DNA from: Kosakonia quasisacchari
GTDB taxonomy: Bacteria; Pseudomonadota; Gammaproteobacteria; Enterobacterales; Enterobacteriaceae
Length of the DNA: 64,000 nucleotides
Direction: 5' to 3'
Assembly (NCBI RefSeq): GCF_004331415.1
Contig: NZ_SJOP01000010.1
Span: forward strand, 145,796 to 209,795
Shown here: piece by piece, positions 18,713 to 29,277 of the stretch
Numbering within the stretch: position 1 is the first letter of the stretch
How the letters are laid out: each line of letters starts with the position of its first letter
Translations under genes and position numbers: made by a program
Notes under the pieces: generated by a model
The model's input: only the letters and a program-made list of their open reading frames with translations
Database searches by the model: none
Told to the model about the DNA's origin: nothing

Positions 18713-19402
18713 ATGAGCCGTCGTGCTGATCGATTGTTTCAGATAGTTCAGGTTCTGCGTACCCGACGTCGCGTGACGGCGGCGCTACTGGCCGAGCGGC
18801 TGGAGGTTTCTGAACGCACCATCTATCGCGACATTCGCGATTTGTCGCTCTCTGGCGTACCGATCCAGGGCGAAGCAGGCAGCGGTTATCGTTTACTGCC
18901 CGGTTTCGATTTGCCGCCGTTAATGTTTACCGGCCTTGAGGTTGAAGCATTAATTGCCGCTATCGGCATGTTGCAAACCTGGAGCGGTGATACGCTGGCA
19001 CAAGCTGCCGGTTCGGCGCAGGAAAAACTTTTGGCGGTGCTGCCTTATGACAAACGCATTACGGCCGAACGCAACCGCATCGTTTCACCCAATTTTGATA
19101 AATACCCGCAGGTACGCGTCTGGTTTGATGTTATGCACCAGGCGATGCGACTGCATCAGGAGCTGCATCTGCATTATGAAGACGACAAAGGAATAGCCTC
19201 GGAGCGGGTGATCCATCCGTTAGGGTTGTCGTTTATGGGAAGTGTTTGGGTATTGGTGTCGTGGTGTACGTTACGTGATGACTATCGTTGTTTTCGTCTC
19301 GATCGCTGCACGTCGGTCACTTTTACTGGCAAGACATTTACGGAACGCGCGGACAGATCGATGCAGGCATTTGTTAACCTGCAGAAAGCGCGCTGGCAAT
19401 AA
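18713..19402 (+). CDS. YafY-type HTH/WYL transcriptional regulator
   Basis: 229 residues. The N-terminal winged HTH (about 1-60, LAERLEVSERTIYRDIRDLSLSGVPI) is the DeoR/HTH_11 type found in the YafY family. The remainder is a WYL-like sensor domain (about 135-205, LHLHYEDDKG to FRLDRCTSVTF). WYL proteins are one-component regulators that respond to a ligand or nucleic acid. Placed directly after the VOC gene, it most likely controls that gene and itself, possibly through the palindrome at 18226. A small stem (GCCCG/CGGGC, 18671-18691) lies between them. Confidence 0.85.
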   Translation: MSRRADRLFQIVQVLRTRRRVTAALLAERLEVSERTIYRDIRDLSLSGVPIQGEAGSGYRLLPGFDLPPLMFTGLEVEALIAAIGMLQTWSGDTLAQAAGSAQEKLLAVLPYDKRITAERNRIVSPNFDKYPQVRVWFDVMHQAMRLHQELHLHYEDDKGIASERVIHPLGLSFMGSVWVLVSWCTLRDDYRCFRLDRCTSVTFTGKTFTERADRSMQAFVNLQKARWQ

Positions 19403-19429
19403 AAAAGCCGACCATCGGGTCGGCTTTTA
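19401..19429. terminator. Bidirectional terminator between the WYL regulator and tsx
   Basis: AAAAAAGCCGACC and GGTCGGCTTTT form a strong stem with A- and T-runs on both sides, between convergent genes; the A-run overlaps the regulator stop codon. Confidence 0.88.
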
Positions 19430-19444
19430 TGCAATGCAGTGGGA

Positions 19445-20329
19445 TTAGAAGTTGTAACCAACAACCAGGTAACCACCCCAACCGGTAGAACGCGCGCTGA
19501 AGTCGCCTGCGCCCCAGTTCAGCGTTGCATCGTCTTTGAACTGACCACCGTTATGCCAGTAACGCGCAACCACAGAGTAGTGCCAGTGATCGTAGCCCAG
19601 CGAGAGGATATGGCTGGAGGCAATGGAGTTGTTGGTACGCTGCTGCTCGCCGTTAACGTAGTAGCGGCTGTCGCCCAGTTTTGAACCCCAGTCAAAGTTG
19701 GTAAAACCGATATAGTTCAGCTGACCGCCCCACAGGCTGGTGATCGGCACGAAATATTTCACTTTGAAACGGTAGCCATCCCACTCGTTCTGGTTTGGCG
19801 CATCGTAGTTCTGCCACTGGTATTTCGCATAGACGTTCAGGGAGAGGCTCATCGGCAGACCGGTGTCGATATCGGTACCCAGACCCATGTACCAGGTGCT
19901 CTGGCGGCCGGAAGCGTTGCGACCCATGTCGTAAATGTAGTTGTTGGCGAAATACCACTCTTTGAACGGACCAAAGCTCAGATCGCTGCCGGTCAGTTTA
20001 TCAATAGAGAAACGCGGCTCGATTTCCATAAACAGCGGCGAACCGTGGTTCCAGATCCCCTTCGCACCGGTGTTACCACCGAAGAAGACCGGCGCATCCA
20101 GGTAGCCGTAGAAATCAAACCAATCTTTCTTGGCGAACGCTTCATATTCCAGATAAGTATCGTTACGCGGAACAGGTCCGAAACGGGTGTGGTAGCTGCC
20201 CACCACGTTTACGCTCTGGTGCCACCAGTCGGAAACGTATTCAGGTTTGCTGTTATCCGCTGCGTTAGCAGTAAAAGAAGCGGAAAGCGCCAGAGCAGCA
20301 CCGGCTGCGAGAATTGTTTTTTTCATCAT
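19445..20329 (-). CDS. tsx: Nucleoside-specific outer-membrane channel Tsx
   Basis: 294 residues, the E. coli length. It has a signal peptide (about 1-23, ending TANA before ADNSKPEY) and a 12-strand barrel ending in VGYNF with the C-terminal Phe. Tsx lets nucleosides and deoxynucleosides cross the outer membrane and is also the receptor for some phages and colicin K. The N-terminal [22 protein letters not shown] block is typical. The gene has its own terminator and a 290-base upstream region. Confidence 0.97.
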   Translation of the reverse strand: MMKKTILAAGAALALSASFTANAADNSKPEYVSDWWHQSVNVVGSYHTRFGPVPRNDTYLEYEAFAKKDWFDFYGYLDAPVFFGGNTGAKGIWNHGSPLFMEIEPRFSIDKLTGSDLSFGPFKEWYFANNYIYDMGRNASGRQSTWYMGLGTDIDTGLPMSLSLNVYAKYQWQNYDAPNQNEWDGYRFKVKYFVPITSLWGGQLNYIGFTNFDWGSKLGDSRYYVNGEQQRTNNSIASSHILSLGYDHWHYSVVARYWHNGGQFKDDATLNWGAGDFSARSTGWGGYLVVGYNF

Positions 20330-20410
20330 TACGCCACTGATTGAGATCCCAGACGGGAGTGAAAGAAAGCACGCATGGAGTTTCTAAATGTTTCATATTT
20401 CTGCGCGCCT

Positions 20411-20416
20411 ATTATA
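20411..20416 (-). promoter_or_regulatory. Candidate -10 hexamer of tsx
   Basis: TATAAT on the minus strand lies about 80 bases before the tsx start. Just upstream are two TGTGAA half-sites resembling CRP half-sites, which fits the known cAMP-CRP control of tsx, but no complete CRP palindrome was seen. Confidence 0.4.
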
Positions 20417-20591
20417 AGTATCCGCGTTCACAAAAATATGTGTTGTTTCACATTATTGACACACGCGTAATCGATTGCGTTCACGTTTGCGTGCAATAAA
20501 CGACGGCGATTGTACTGGCATTTATCGATATTGCAAATTGGTGAATGTGATGAAGAGATGACAAAAAAGAAGAAAATGCATGACAGAGAGT

Positions 20592-20614
20592 AAGAAAGGG
20601 CGACAGCGTCGCCC
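20592..20614 (-). terminator. Intrinsic terminator of yajI
   Basis: GGGCGAC and GTCGCCC around a three-base loop, followed on the minus strand by TTTCTT, just beyond the yajI stop. Confidence 0.8.
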
Positions 20615-20620
20615 CTGGGG

Positions 20621-21163
20621 TTACGGCAAATTGGTGGGCTGGATATCGTGAATGCGGACAAAGCCTAACTGCTCCGGTGTGATGCCGTTAAGTTGCAGCG
20701 GAATATCAACGTCGCTCGGCGCCAGCGTGCTGGCCGGTGCGTTAATCAGCTGGTTTTGTACATTCACTTCCTGGTAGTTCTCGGTGGTGCCCTGGATCTG
20801 ACCCCACTCAACGGTTCCACTGAACGCCGGTAACGGATCGTTGGATTCGCCCTGGATCCGCAACACAACGCGGGTTCCCGCCGCATTCGGCGCGATATTT
20901 TGCAACGACATCCGCAGCATACCGATTTGGCTATTCAACCGGGCGGGCGTGTTGGCACCTGGCAGCAGGTAAACGCCGCTACCGGATTTGGCATTCAGCG
21001 TGTTCTGCTGGGTGATTTTCACCGTCTCTTTGTTCAGCTTGCTCATTTCATTATTTAGCGTGCTGACACTTTGATGGAGCTGGCGAACTTCGCTTTGCTG
21101 GGCGCAGGCACTGAGGGCAAAAAGGCTTCCCAGTAACAGGGTTCTTAGGTAACGTCTTGTCAT
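20621..21163 (-). CDS. yajI: DUF3251 lipoprotein YajI
   Basis: 180 residues from the ATG at 21161-21163; a longer frame adds 21 unrelated residues and lacks the signal peptide start. A lipoprotein signal peptide ends at LSAC with Cys20 as the lipid-anchored residue, followed by a heptad-like region (about 25-55, VRQLHQSVSTLNNEMSKL) and a C-terminal beta-rich domain (DPLPAFSGTVEW). Function unknown; the product should sit in the outer membrane facing the periplasm. It is divergent from nrdR, as in E. coli. Confidence 0.93.
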   Translation of the reverse strand: MTRRYLRTLLLGSLFALSACAQQSEVRQLHQSVSTLNNEMSKLNKETVKITQQNTLNAKSGSGVYLLPGANTPARLNSQIGMLRMSLQNIAPNAAGTRVVLRIQGESNDPLPAFSGTVEWGQIQGTTENYQEVNVQNQLINAPASTLAPSDVDIPLQLNGITPEQLGFVRIHDIQPTNLP

Positions 21164-21280
21164 TGTGTCTGTTTCCTTGGATAGGATCTTCTCTGTAATG
21201 GTAGATCGCAACGGCCTCGTTGCCATCGATCCATTGTCTCAAAAACGGTCTGCCTTTGTTGTCATGCCAGTTCAGGGTAA

Positions 21281-21766
<486 letters not shown>

Positions 21767-21768
21767 TC

Positions 21769-22872
21769 ATGCTTGACGAAATGTACATGGCGCGAGCGCT
21801 GAAACTGGCGCAGCGTGGGCGTTTTACCACTCACCCGAACCCGCGTGTCGGCTGCGTAATTGTCAATGACGGCAACATTGTCGGCGAAGGTTTTCATTAC
21901 CGTGCTGGCGAACCGCACGCGGAAGTACATGCGTTGCGCATGGCGGGCGAACGGGCTCGCGGTGCGACGGCGTATGTCACGCTGGAACCTTGCAGCCATC
22001 ACGGGCGTACGCCGCCATGCTGCGAAGCGCTGATTAATGCTGGTGTTGCGCGCGTGGTCGCCGCGATGCAGGATCCTAACCCGCAGGTGGCCGGACGCGG
22101 TTTGTATCGCTTGCAGCAAGAAGGTATTGAAGTCAGCCACGGGTTAATGATGAGTGAAGCTGAAGCGTTGAATAAAGGCTTTCTCAAACGTATGCGCACC
22201 GGGTTCCCTTACGTTCAGCTTAAACTGGGCGCGTCGCTTGATGGCCGTACCGCGATGGCCAGCGGCGAAAGTCAGTGGATCACCTCACCGCAGGCGCGCC
22301 GCGATGTACAGTTGCTACGCGCGCAGAGCCACGCGATCCTGACCAGTAGTGAAACGGTGCTGGCGGACGATCCGGCGCTGACCGTGCGCTGGGCAGAGTT
22401 AAACGCTGATACTCAGGCGCTTTACCCGCAGGAAAATTTGCGTCAACCGGTACGTATTGTCATCGACAGTCAGAACCGGGTGACACCGCAGCATCAGCTG
22501 GTCGGCCTGGCGGGAGAAACCTGGTTTGCCCGCACGCGAGCCGATGAACGCCAATGGCCTGAAAATGTGCGTGAAATTATCGTACCGGAACACAACGGCC
22601 ACGCCGATCTGGTCATGCTGATGATGCTGCTCGGCAAACAGCAGATCAACAGTGTATGGGTCGAAGCGGGCGCGCACCTTGCCGGCGCGTTATTGCAGGC
22701 TGGCCTGGTGGACGAACTGATTGTCTACCTGGCACCTACACTGTTAGGCAGTGATGCGCGCGGTCTGTGCGTGCTGCCGGGGTTATCCGCCCTTGCGGAC
22801 GCACCTCACTTTAAATTCAACGAGATACGTCAGGTTGGCCCGGATGTCTGCCTGCATCTCACTCATGCGTGA
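21769..22872 (+). CDS. ribD: Bifunctional riboflavin deaminase/reductase RibD
   Basis: 367 residues, the E. coli length. The N-terminal deaminase domain (about 1-145) has the zinc site His50-Ala-Glu52 and PCSHHGRTPPC (Cys75, Cys84). The C-terminal reductase domain (from about 147) shows KLGASLDGRTAMASGESQWIT and a DELIVYLAPTLLG end. It carries out the second and third steps of riboflavin synthesis, converting the GTP-derived pyrimidine to 5-amino-6-ribitylamino-uracil phosphate. RibH, which uses the dephosphorylated product, is the next gene. Confidence 0.97.
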   Translation: MLDEMYMARALKLAQRGRFTTHPNPRVGCVIVNDGNIVGEGFHYRAGEPHAEVHALRMAGERARGATAYVTLEPCSHHGRTPPCCEALINAGVARVVAAMQDPNPQVAGRGLYRLQQEGIEVSHGLMMSEAEALNKGFLKRMRTGFPYVQLKLGASLDGRTAMASGESQWITSPQARRDVQLLRAQSHAILTSSETVLADDPALTVRWAELNADTQALYPQENLRQPVRIVIDSQNRVTPQHQLVGLAGETWFARTRADERQWPENVREIIVPEHNGHADLVMLMMLLGKQQINSVWVEAGAHLAGALLQAGLVDELIVYLAPTLLGSDARGLCVLPGLSALADAPHFKFNEIRQVGPDVCLHLTHA

Positions 22873-22961
22873 TGCCTGCTGTAAAAGGGAAGCAGCGCGT
22901 AAAATATTATGCTAAAATCCGCCCCCCTGCGGGGTCCGAACTGAACCTGTGAAGGAAGTGT

Positions 22962-23432
22962 ATGAACATTATTGAAGCCAACGTTGCTGCTCCGGACGCT
23001 CGCGTCGCCATCACCATTGCGCGTTTCAACAACTTCATCAATGACAGCCTGCTGGAAGGCGCGATTGATGCGCTGAAACGCATCGGTCAGGTGAAAGATA
23101 ACAACATCACCGTTGTGTGGGTGCCTGGCGCTTATGAACTGCCGCTGGCGGCTGGTGCGCTGGCGAAAACCGGCAAATATGACGCGGTGATTGCACTTGG
23201 CACCGTGATTCGCGGTGGTACTGCGCACTTCGAATATGTTGCCGGCGGCGCAAGCAATGGTCTGGCGCATGTGGCCCAGGACAGCGAGATCCCGGTAGCT
23301 TTCGGTGTGCTAACCACTGAAAGTATTGAACAAGCCATCGAACGTGCTGGCACCAAAGCCGGTAATAAAGGTGCGGAAGCCGCACTGACCGCGCTTGAAA
23401 TGATTAATGTATTGAAAGCCATCAAGGCCTGA
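22962..23432 (+). CDS. ribH: 6,7-dimethyl-8-ribityllumazine synthase
   Basis: 156 residues (called ribE in E. coli K-12). It condenses 5-amino-6-ribitylaminouracil with 3,4-dihydroxy-2-butanone 4-phosphate to lumazine and assembles into a 60-subunit shell. Catalytic His89 is in the loop [11 protein letters not shown], and [14 protein letters not shown] and [11 protein letters not shown] form the substrate pocket. It lies 90 bases after ribD and 19 bases before nusB. Confidence 0.97.
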   Translation: MNIIEANVAAPDARVAITIARFNNFINDSLLEGAIDALKRIGQVKDNNITVVWVPGAYELPLAAGALAKTGKYDAVIALGTVIRGGTAHFEYVAGGASNGLAHVAQDSEIPVAFGVLTTESIEQAIERAGTKAGNKGAEAALTALEMINVLKAIKA

Positions 23433-23451
23433 ATTTTGTAAGGGGAATTCC

Positions 23452-23871
23452 GTGAAACCTGCTGCTCGTCGCCGCGCCCGTGAGTGTGCCGTCCAGGCGC
23501 TCTACTCCTGGCAGTTGTCCCAGAACGACATCGCTGATGTTGAATACCAGTTCCTGGCAGAGCAAGACGTTAAAGACGTTGATATTCTGTACTTCCGTGA
23601 ACTGTTGACCGGGGTGGCGACTAATAGCGCATATCTCGATGGCTTAATGAAGCCTTACCTGTCTCGTTTGCTCGAAGAGCTGGGCCAGGTCGAGAAAGCG
23701 GTATTGCGTATCGCACTGTTCGAATTGTCCAAACGTGATGATGTGCCATACAAAGTGGCGATCAACGAGGCGATCGAACTGGCAAAAACCTTCGGCGCTG
23801 AAGACAGCCACAAGTTTGTTAACGGCGTACTGGATAAAGCCGCACCTGCGATCCGCCCCCACAAGAAGTGA
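23452..23871 (+). CDS. nusB: Transcription antitermination factor NusB
   Basis: 139 residues from a GTG start with an AAGGGGAA ribosome site. The all-helical fold has the signature [18 protein letters not shown] at the N-terminus and [17 protein letters not shown] [18 protein letters not shown] toward the end. NusB with NusE (S10) binds boxA RNA and allows antitermination in rRNA operons. It is followed by an intrinsic terminator before thiL. Confidence 0.97.
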   Translation: MKPAARRRARECAVQALYSWQLSQNDIADVEYQFLAEQDVKDVDILYFRELLTGVATNSAYLDGLMKPYLSRLLEELGQVEKAVLRIALFELSKRDDVPYKVAINEAIELAKTFGAEDSHKFVNGVLDKAAPAIRPHKK

Positions 23872-23876
23872 TCCGC

Positions 23877-23930
23877 AAGCCGGAAGCTGGCGCTGCACTT
23901 TGCACGTCGGTTCCGGCTTTTTCTTTTTTC
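23877..23930 (+). terminator. Intrinsic terminator/attenuator between nusB and thiL
   Basis: AAGCCGGAA and TTCCGGCTT form an outer stem around a smaller GC-rich hairpin, followed by TTTCTTTTTT. It lies only 17 bases before thiL, so some read-through is likely if thiL shares the upstream promoter. Confidence 0.75.
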
Positions 23931-23946
23931 TACAGAGGTATAACGT

Positions 23947-24924
23947 ATGGCATGCGGCGAATTTTCCCTGATTGCCCGTTATTTTGACCGCGTACGAAAT
24001 TCCCGTCGCGATGTAGAAACTGGCATTGGCGACGACTGCGCGCTACTCAATGTTCCCGAAAAACAGACGTTGGCGATCAGCGTCGATACGCTGGTGGCGG
24101 GCAACCATTTTCTGCTGGATATCGATCCCGCCGATCTGGCGTACAAAGCGATAGCATCTAATCTCAGCGATTTGGCGGCGATGGGGGCCGATCCGGCGTG
24201 GTTAACGCTGGCCTTGACGCTACCCGAGGCGAATGAAGACTGGCTGCAAGCATTTAGCGACAGCCTGTTTGAACAGCTCAATTACTACGATATGCAACTG
24301 ATCGGCGGCGACACCACGCGTGGCCCGCTGTCGATGACGATTGGCATTCATGGTTATGTGCCGGTTGGGCGGGCAATGAAACGTTCTGGCGCGAAGCCAG
24401 GTGACTGGATCTATGTCACCGGTACGCCGGGCGACAGCGCTGCCGGTCTGGCGATTTTGCAACAGCGTTTAGTCGTTGACGATAGCGCTGATGCGCAATA
24501 TTTGCTTAAGCGCCACCTGCGCCCAACGCCGCGCGTATTGCAGGGGCAGGCGCTGCGTAACCTCGCAAGTTCTGCAATTGATCTCTCCGATGGCCTGATT
24601 TCTGACCTGGCACATGTGCTGAAAGCCAGCAGTTGCGGTGCGCGTATCGATCTGAATGCATTGCCGTTTTCCGACGCCATTCGCCGCCATGTCACACCGG
24701 ATCAGGCGCTACGCTGGGCGCTTTCTGGCGGGGAAGATTACGAATTATGCTTTACCGTGCCGGAGCTGAACCGCGGTGCGCTGGATGTCGCGATTGGTCA
24801 GTTGGGCGCGCCTTTTACCTGTATCGGGCAGATCAGTGCGGATATTGAAGGGCTGCATTTCACCCGCGACGGCAAAGCCGTGACGCTTGACTGGAAAGGA
24901 TATGACCACTTTGCCGCGCACTAA
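23947..24924 (+). CDS. thiL: Thiamine-monophosphate kinase
   Basis: 325 residues, the E. coli length. It makes the active cofactor thiamine diphosphate from thiamine monophosphate and ATP. PurM/ThiL superfamily motifs are present: GIGDDCALL near residue 26, [13 protein letters not shown] around 76 (metal-binding Asp) and GGDTTRGP, with [12 protein letters not shown] in the second domain. It overlaps pgpA by 23 bases, so the two are translationally coupled. Dxs, which supplies a thiazole precursor, lies just downstream on the other strand. Confidence 0.97.
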   Translation: MACGEFSLIARYFDRVRNSRRDVETGIGDDCALLNVPEKQTLAISVDTLVAGNHFLLDIDPADLAYKAIASNLSDLAAMGADPAWLTLALTLPEANEDWLQAFSDSLFEQLNYYDMQLIGGDTTRGPLSMTIGIHGYVPVGRAMKRSGAKPGDWIYVTGTPGDSAAGLAILQQRLVVDDSADAQYLLKRHLRPTPRVLQGQALRNLASSAIDLSDGLISDLAHVLKASSCGARIDLNALPFSDAIRRHVTPDQALRWALSGGEDYELCFTVPELNRGALDVAIGQLGAPFTCIGQISADIEGLHFTRDGKAVTLDWKGYDHFAAH

Positions 24925-25417
24925 AGATGTGGCTAAAAGCCGTCTTAACTTACGCAACCCCTGGCATTTGCTGGCTACCGGTTTTGGCAGCGGTTTAAGC
25001 CCAATCGTTCCGGGAACTATGGGATCGCTGGCGTCGATTCCTTTCTGGTGGGCAATGACCTTTTTGCCCTGGCAGCTTTACTCGCTGCTGGTGATGCTTG
25101 GGATCTCGCTTGGCGTTTACCTCTGCCACCAGACGGCAAAAGACATGGGGGTGCACGATCACGGCAGTATTGTCTGGGATGAGTTCATCGGCATGTGGAT
25201 TACGCTGATGGCGCTACCGACCAATGACTGGCAGTGGGTCGCCGTGGGATTTGTGCTATTCCGTATTCTGGACATGTGGAAGCCGTGGCCGATCCGCTGG
25301 TTTGATCGCAATGTGCACGGCGGAATGGGGATAATGGTGGATGATATTGTCGCCGGGATCATTGCCGCCGGGCTGCTCTATTTGATAGGCCATCACTGGC
25401 CTATCGGGCTTATCTGA
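24902..25417 (+). CDS. pgpA: Phosphatidylglycerophosphatase A
   Basis: 171 residues from ATG 24902; the in-frame ATG at 24887 adds five residues not seen in the family. PgpA removes the phosphate from phosphatidylglycerol phosphate in the inner membrane. The acidic active-site segments [14 protein letters not shown] and [14 protein letters not shown] and several membrane helices are visible. Its start lies inside the end of thiL. A perfect CT/GA-rich hairpin follows the stop. Confidence 0.96.
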   Translation: MTTLPRTKDVAKSRLNLRNPWHLLATGFGSGLSPIVPGTMGSLASIPFWWAMTFLPWQLYSLLVMLGISLGVYLCHQTAKDMGVHDHGSIVWDEFIGMWITLMALPTNDWQWVAVGFVLFRILDMWKPWPIRWFDRNVHGGMGIMVDDIVAGIIAAGLLYLIGHHWPIGLI

Positions 25418-25423
25418 ACCTCT

Positions 25424-25444
25424 CCCTCTCCCTGCGGGAGAGGG
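25424..25444. repeat. Perfect CT/GA-rich hairpin between pgpA and yajO
   Basis: Nine-base arms CCCTCTCCC and GGGAGAGGG with a TGC loop, between convergent genes pgpA and yajO, with no T-run on either strand. A sequence-related hairpin lies at 33533-33557, also between convergent genes, suggesting a small repeat family that protects or ends mRNAs. Confidence 0.7.
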
Positions 25445-25455
25445 CGCTTTCGCGT

Positions 25456-26430
25456 TTACTTAAAGCCAACCAGCGGATGCGGTTGATACGGCGTCTCCAG
25501 CTCGGCTATTTGCTCTGGCTTCAGCGTTAAATCCACCGCGCCCAGCAAGTCATCCAACTGTTCTTCACGCGATGTACCGATAATTGGTGCGGCAACACCG
25601 GGTTTACTCAGCAGCCACGCCAGCGCGACCTGCGCGCGCGATGCGCCAATCTCTTCTGCCACACCCGCCAGCCGTTCGGCGATCTGCGCATCGTTCTCAT
25701 CCGTTTCGCTGTACAGCGTTTTGCCGAATTCATCCGACCCCAGACGCGCAGTGGTTTCACCCCACGGACGTGTTAAACGACCGCGCGCCAGCGGGCTCCA
25801 CGGAATAATCGCCACGCCCTCTTTGTAGCACAGCGGCAGCATTTCGCGCTCTTCCTCGCGGTAGATAAGATTGTAGTGATCTTGCATGGTGACAAAACGC
25901 GCCCAGCCGTTTTGCTCCTGTAACGTTAACGCCTGGGCAAATTGGCGGGCATGCATTGACGATGCGCCGATATAGCGCGCCTTACCGGCTTTTACTACCT
26001 CGTCCAGCGCTTCCAGCGTCTCTTCGATGGGGGTGGTGTAATCCCAGCGATGGATTTGCAGTAAATCCACATATTCCATGCCAAGACGCCGCAGGCTGTC
26101 ATCAATAGAACGCAAAATTTGCGCGCGTGACAGGCCTTCGGGCAGATCGCCAACCTGGTGATAGACTTTGGTCGCCACCACCACTTCATCGCGGCGGGCG
26201 AAATCGCGCAGCGCCCGGCCAACAATCTCTTCGCTGCTGCCGTCCGAGTAGCTATTTGCGGTATCGAAAAAGTTGATACCGCCTTCCAGTGCGCGTTTGA
26301 TGATGGGTCGGCTGCTTTCTTCAGGCAATGTCCAGGCGTGTTTACCGCGATCCGGTTCGCCAAACGTCATGCAGCCCAGACAAAGGCGGGAAACCTTCAG
26401 GTCTGTTTTTCCTAATGTGTTGTATTGCAT
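25456..26430 (-). CDS. yajO: Aldo/keto reductase YajO
   Basis: 324 residues from the ATG at 26428-26430, the E. coli length; a seven-residue extension upstream is not conserved. It is an NADPH-dependent TIM-barrel oxidoreductase with the catalytic Asp-Tyr-Lys-His set in FFDTANSYSDGSSE, VVATKVY and LLQIHRWD, and a C-terminal NADP-binding GTSREEQLDDLLGA. YajO sits next to dxs in enterics. In E. coli, mutant YajO can supply 1-deoxyxylulose 5-phosphate, hinting at a related physiological substrate. It starts 60 bases after dxs and probably shares its transcript. Confidence 0.95.
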   Translation of the reverse strand: MQYNTLGKTDLKVSRLCLGCMTFGEPDRGKHAWTLPEESSRPIIKRALEGGINFFDTANSYSDGSSEEIVGRALRDFARRDEVVVATKVYHQVGDLPEGLSRAQILRSIDDSLRRLGMEYVDLLQIHRWDYTTPIEETLEALDEVVKAGKARYIGASSMHARQFAQALTLQEQNGWARFVTMQDHYNLIYREEEREMLPLCYKEGVAIIPWSPLARGRLTRPWGETTARLGSDEFGKTLYSETDENDAQIAERLAGVAEEIGASRAQVALAWLLSKPGVAAPIIGTSREEQLDDLLGAVDLTLKPEQIAELETPYQPHPLVGFK

Positions 26431-26490
26431 GGTTCCACTCCTGCTTGTCAAAACGTACGTTTAAGCATAGCAGGAGCGGATGGGGGAGGG

Positions 26491-28353
26491 TCAGGCAAGC
26501 CAGTTTCTGATGTGGGATTCAATACCGGCGGCGTCCAGCCCCAGTTCAGCGCGGGCTTCATCCTGCGTGCCTTGCGGGATAAAGAAATCCGGCAGTCCAA
26601 GATTCAGCACCGGTACTGGTTTGCGGTTAGCCATCAGCACCTCATTCACGCCGCTACCTGCGCCACCGATAATGGCGTTTTCTTCCAGCGTAACCAGTGA
26701 TTCATGGCGCGCGGCGGTTTCCAGAATCAGCGCGTCATCCAGCGGTTTGGCAAAACGCATATCGATAAGCGTGGCGTTTAGCGCTTCGGCGGCTTTTTCC
26801 GCCTCCGGCAACAGCGTACCAAAGTTAAGGATCGCCACTTTTTCGCCACGGCGTTTCACCACTCCTTTACCAATGGGCATTTTTTCCAACGGTTGTAGCG
26901 GCACACCAACGGCATTACCGCGCGGGTAACGCACCGCGCTTGGCCCGTCTGCGTAGTGGTAGCCGGTAAACAGCATTTGGCGACATTCGTTCTCGTCGCT
27001 CGGTGTCATCACCACCATTCCCGGGATGCAGCGCAGATAAGAGATATCAAACGCGCCCTGGTGGGTTTGACCGTCTGCGCCAACGATCCCGGCGCGGTCG
27101 ATAGCGAACAGCACCGGCAGCTTTTGGATGGCCACATCATGAATGACCTGATCGTAGGCGCGTTGCAGGAAGGTGGAGTAAATCGCCACTACCGGCTTGT
27201 AGCCGCCAATCGCCAGCCCGGCGGCAAACGTCACCGCATGCTGTTCGGCAATCGCCACATCAAAGTATTGATCCGGGTATTTGCGCGAGAACTCGACCAT
27301 CCCGGAACCTTCACGCATCGCTGGCGTGATCGCCATCAACTTGCTGTCTTTGGCGGCGGTTTCGCACAGCCAGTCGCCGAAAATCTTCGAATAGCTCGGC
27401 ATGCCGCCGCTGCTTTTTGGCAGCGTTCCGCTGGTCGGATCGAATTTCGGTACCGCGTGGAAGGTGATCGGATCTTTTTCGGCTGGTTCATAACCGCGCC
27501 CTTTTTTGGTCATGATATGCAGGAACTGCGGGCCTTTCAGATCGCGCATATTACGTAGCGTCTGCACCAAACCCAGCACATCGTGACCGTCTACCGGACC
27601 GATATAGTTAAAGCCCAGCTCTTCAAACAGCGTACCCGGCACCACCATACCTTTGATGTGCTCTTCGGTGCGCTTAATCAGCTCTTTAATCGGCGGTACG
27701 CCAGAAAGCACTTTCTTGCCGCCTTCGCGCAGCGTGGAGTAGAGCTTGCCGGAGAGCAACTGCGCCAGGTGATTATTCAGCGCGCCGACATTTTCAGAAA
27801 TCGACATTTCGTTGTCGTTTAATACCACCAGCATATCCGGGCGAATATCACCCGCGTGGTTCATGGCTTCAAACGCCATGCCTGCGGTGATCGCACCATC
27901 ACCAATCACACAGACGGTGCGGCGCTGTTTGCCCTCTTTCGCCGCCGCGACGGCAACGCCAATGCCAGCACTAATTGAGGTCGATGAATGGCCGACACTC
28001 AGCACGTCGTATTCGCTTTCGCCGCGCCAGGGAAAAGGGTGCAGCCCGTTTTTCTGCCGGATGGTGCCGATTTTGTCACGGCGTCCGGTCAGAATTTTAT
28101 GCGGATACGCCTGGTGGCCCACGTCCCAGATCAGCTGATCAAACGGCGTGTTGTAGACGTAATGTAGCGCGACGGTCAATTCAACCGTGCCAAGCCCGGA
28201 GGCGAAGTGCCCGCTGGAGCGGCTCACGCTGTCGAGAAGGTAGCGGCGCAATTCGTCGCATAACTTCGGCAGACTCTCTTTCGGCAGCAGGCGCAACTCT
28301 TGCGTGGTATCAACCAGCGCCAGCGTCGGGTATTTGGCTATATCAAAACTCAT
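26491..28353 (-). CDS. dxs: 1-deoxy-D-xylulose-5-phosphate synthase
   Basis: 620 residues, the E. coli length. A transketolase-like, thiamine-diphosphate enzyme that joins pyruvate and glyceraldehyde 3-phosphate, feeding isoprenoid, thiamin and pyridoxal synthesis. The ThDP/Mg motif is [18 protein letters not shown] with NDNEMSIS, and the central-domain motif [15 protein letters not shown] is intact. It is downstream of xseB and ispA in the conserved xseB-ispA-dxs operon, with a 24-base gap after ispA. Confidence 0.97.
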   Translation of the reverse strand: MSFDIAKYPTLALVDTTQELRLLPKESLPKLCDELRRYLLDSVSRSSGHFASGLGTVELTVALHYVYNTPFDQLIWDVGHQAYPHKILTGRRDKIGTIRQKNGLHPFPWRGESEYDVLSVGHSSTSISAGIGVAVAAAKEGKQRRTVCVIGDGAITAGMAFEAMNHAGDIRPDMLVVLNDNEMSISENVGALNNHLAQLLSGKLYSTLREGGKKVLSGVPPIKELIKRTEEHIKGMVVPGTLFEELGFNYIGPVDGHDVLGLVQTLRNMRDLKGPQFLHIMTKKGRGYEPAEKDPITFHAVPKFDPTSGTLPKSSGGMPSYSKIFGDWLCETAAKDSKLMAITPAMREGSGMVEFSRKYPDQYFDVAIAEQHAVTFAAGLAIGGYKPVVAIYSTFLQRAYDQVIHDVAIQKLPVLFAIDRAGIVGADGQTHQGAFDISYLRCIPGMVVMTPSDENECRQMLFTGYHYADGPSAVRYPRGNAVGVPLQPLEKMPIGKGVVKRRGEKVAILNFGTLLPEAEKAAEALNATLIDMRFAKPLDDALILETAARHESLVTLEENAIIGGAGSGVNEVLMANRKPVPVLNLGLPDFFIPQGTQDEARAELGLDAAGIESHIRNWLA

Positions 28354-28377
28354 CAGAGACTCATCGTGGTGTTTTCG

Positions 28378-29277
28378 TTATTTATCACGCTGGATTATGT
28401 AATTTGCCAGTGCTTCCAGTGCCGTCGTATCCAGCGACTGTGCCGCAAGCAAGCTTAAAGCTTGCCGGGCGTCGTCAATCAGGTCGCGGGCTTTTGTCCG
28501 GGCTTGCTCAAGGCCCAGTAGTGCAGGATAGGTGCTTTTCCCCAGTTGCTGATCAGCGCCCTGGCGTTTGCCAAGCGTCGCAGTATCGCCGACAACATCC
28601 AGAATGTCATCCTGAACCTGGAACGCCAGACCAATGCATTCCGCGTAGCGATCAAGCAGCGGCAGGGCTTCGCGGCCCTTATCACCTGCGCTTAGCGCGC
28701 CCATTCGGACTGCTGCGCGAATCAGCGCCCCGGTTTTGTGGCGGTGGATCTGCTCAAGCTCAGCCAGCGAAACCCGCTTGCCTTCTGCTGCAAGATCCAG
28801 CGCCTGCCCGCCGCACATTCCGGCAACGCCGCTGGCGTGAGCCAGTTCCGAAACCATTGCCAGACGGTCACGCGCATCGACATCTGCCATTGGTGCATCC
28901 GCAAGAATGGAGAAAGCCAGAGTTTGTAACGCATCACCCGCGAGGATGGCGCTGGCTTCACCAAACTTAATATGGCATGTCGGTAAACCCCGACGGAGAT
29001 CGTCATCATCCATGGCCGGCAGATCGTCGTGGATCAACGAGTAAGCGTGAATACACTCCACGGCTGCTGCGGGTGCATCCAGCGTTTGCTGGCTAACGCC
29101 AAACATGGTCCCCGTGGCGTAAACCAAAAAAGGGCGCAGGCGTTTACCGCCTAATAATGCGCCATAGGAAATGGCCTCAACTAGAGGAGTGTTCTGAAAG
29201 GGCAGGGGCGCGATAAATCGGCGCAGCGCGTCATTGGCCTGAGAAACACAGGCCTGTAGCTGTTGATCGAAACCCAT
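28378..29277 (-). CDS. ispA: (2E,6E)-farnesyl diphosphate synthase
   Basis: 299 residues. It condenses isopentenyl diphosphate with dimethylallyl and then geranyl diphosphate to farnesyl diphosphate, the precursor of undecaprenyl phosphate and quinone tails. The first aspartate-rich motif DDLPAMD starts at residue 84 in LIHDDLPAMDDDDLRRG and the second is in FQVQDDILDVVGD. GGKRLRP near residue 43 binds diphosphate. The start codon directly abuts the xseB stop, and dxs follows, so all three are one transcript. Confidence 0.97.
   Translation of the reverse strand: MGFDQQLQACVSQANDALRRFIAPLPFQNTPLVEAISYGALLGGKRLRPFLVYATGTMFGVSQQTLDAPAAAVECIHAYSLIHDDLPAMDDDDLRRGLPTCHIKFGEASAILAGDALQTLAFSILADAPMADVDARDRLAMVSELAHASGVAGMCGGQALDLAAEGKRVSLAELEQIHRHKTGALIRAAVRMGALSAGDKGREALPLLDRYAECIGLAFQVQDDILDVVGDTATLGKRQGADQQLGKSTYPALLGLEQARTKARDLIDDARQALSLLAAQSLDTTALEALANYIIQRDK

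Noticed and set aside
20428..20661. 77-codon frame upstream of tsx
   Set aside because: It begins inside yajI, crosses the yajI terminator and occupies the tsx promoter region; no ribosome site or similarity.
23877..23946. A thiamin riboswitch before thiL
   Set aside because: The structure is a simple terminator stem; the conserved thi-box sequences (such as CUGAGA) are missing.
26956..27558. 200-codon frame opposite dxs
   Set aside because: Complement of conserved dxs coding sequence with no start signal or domain.
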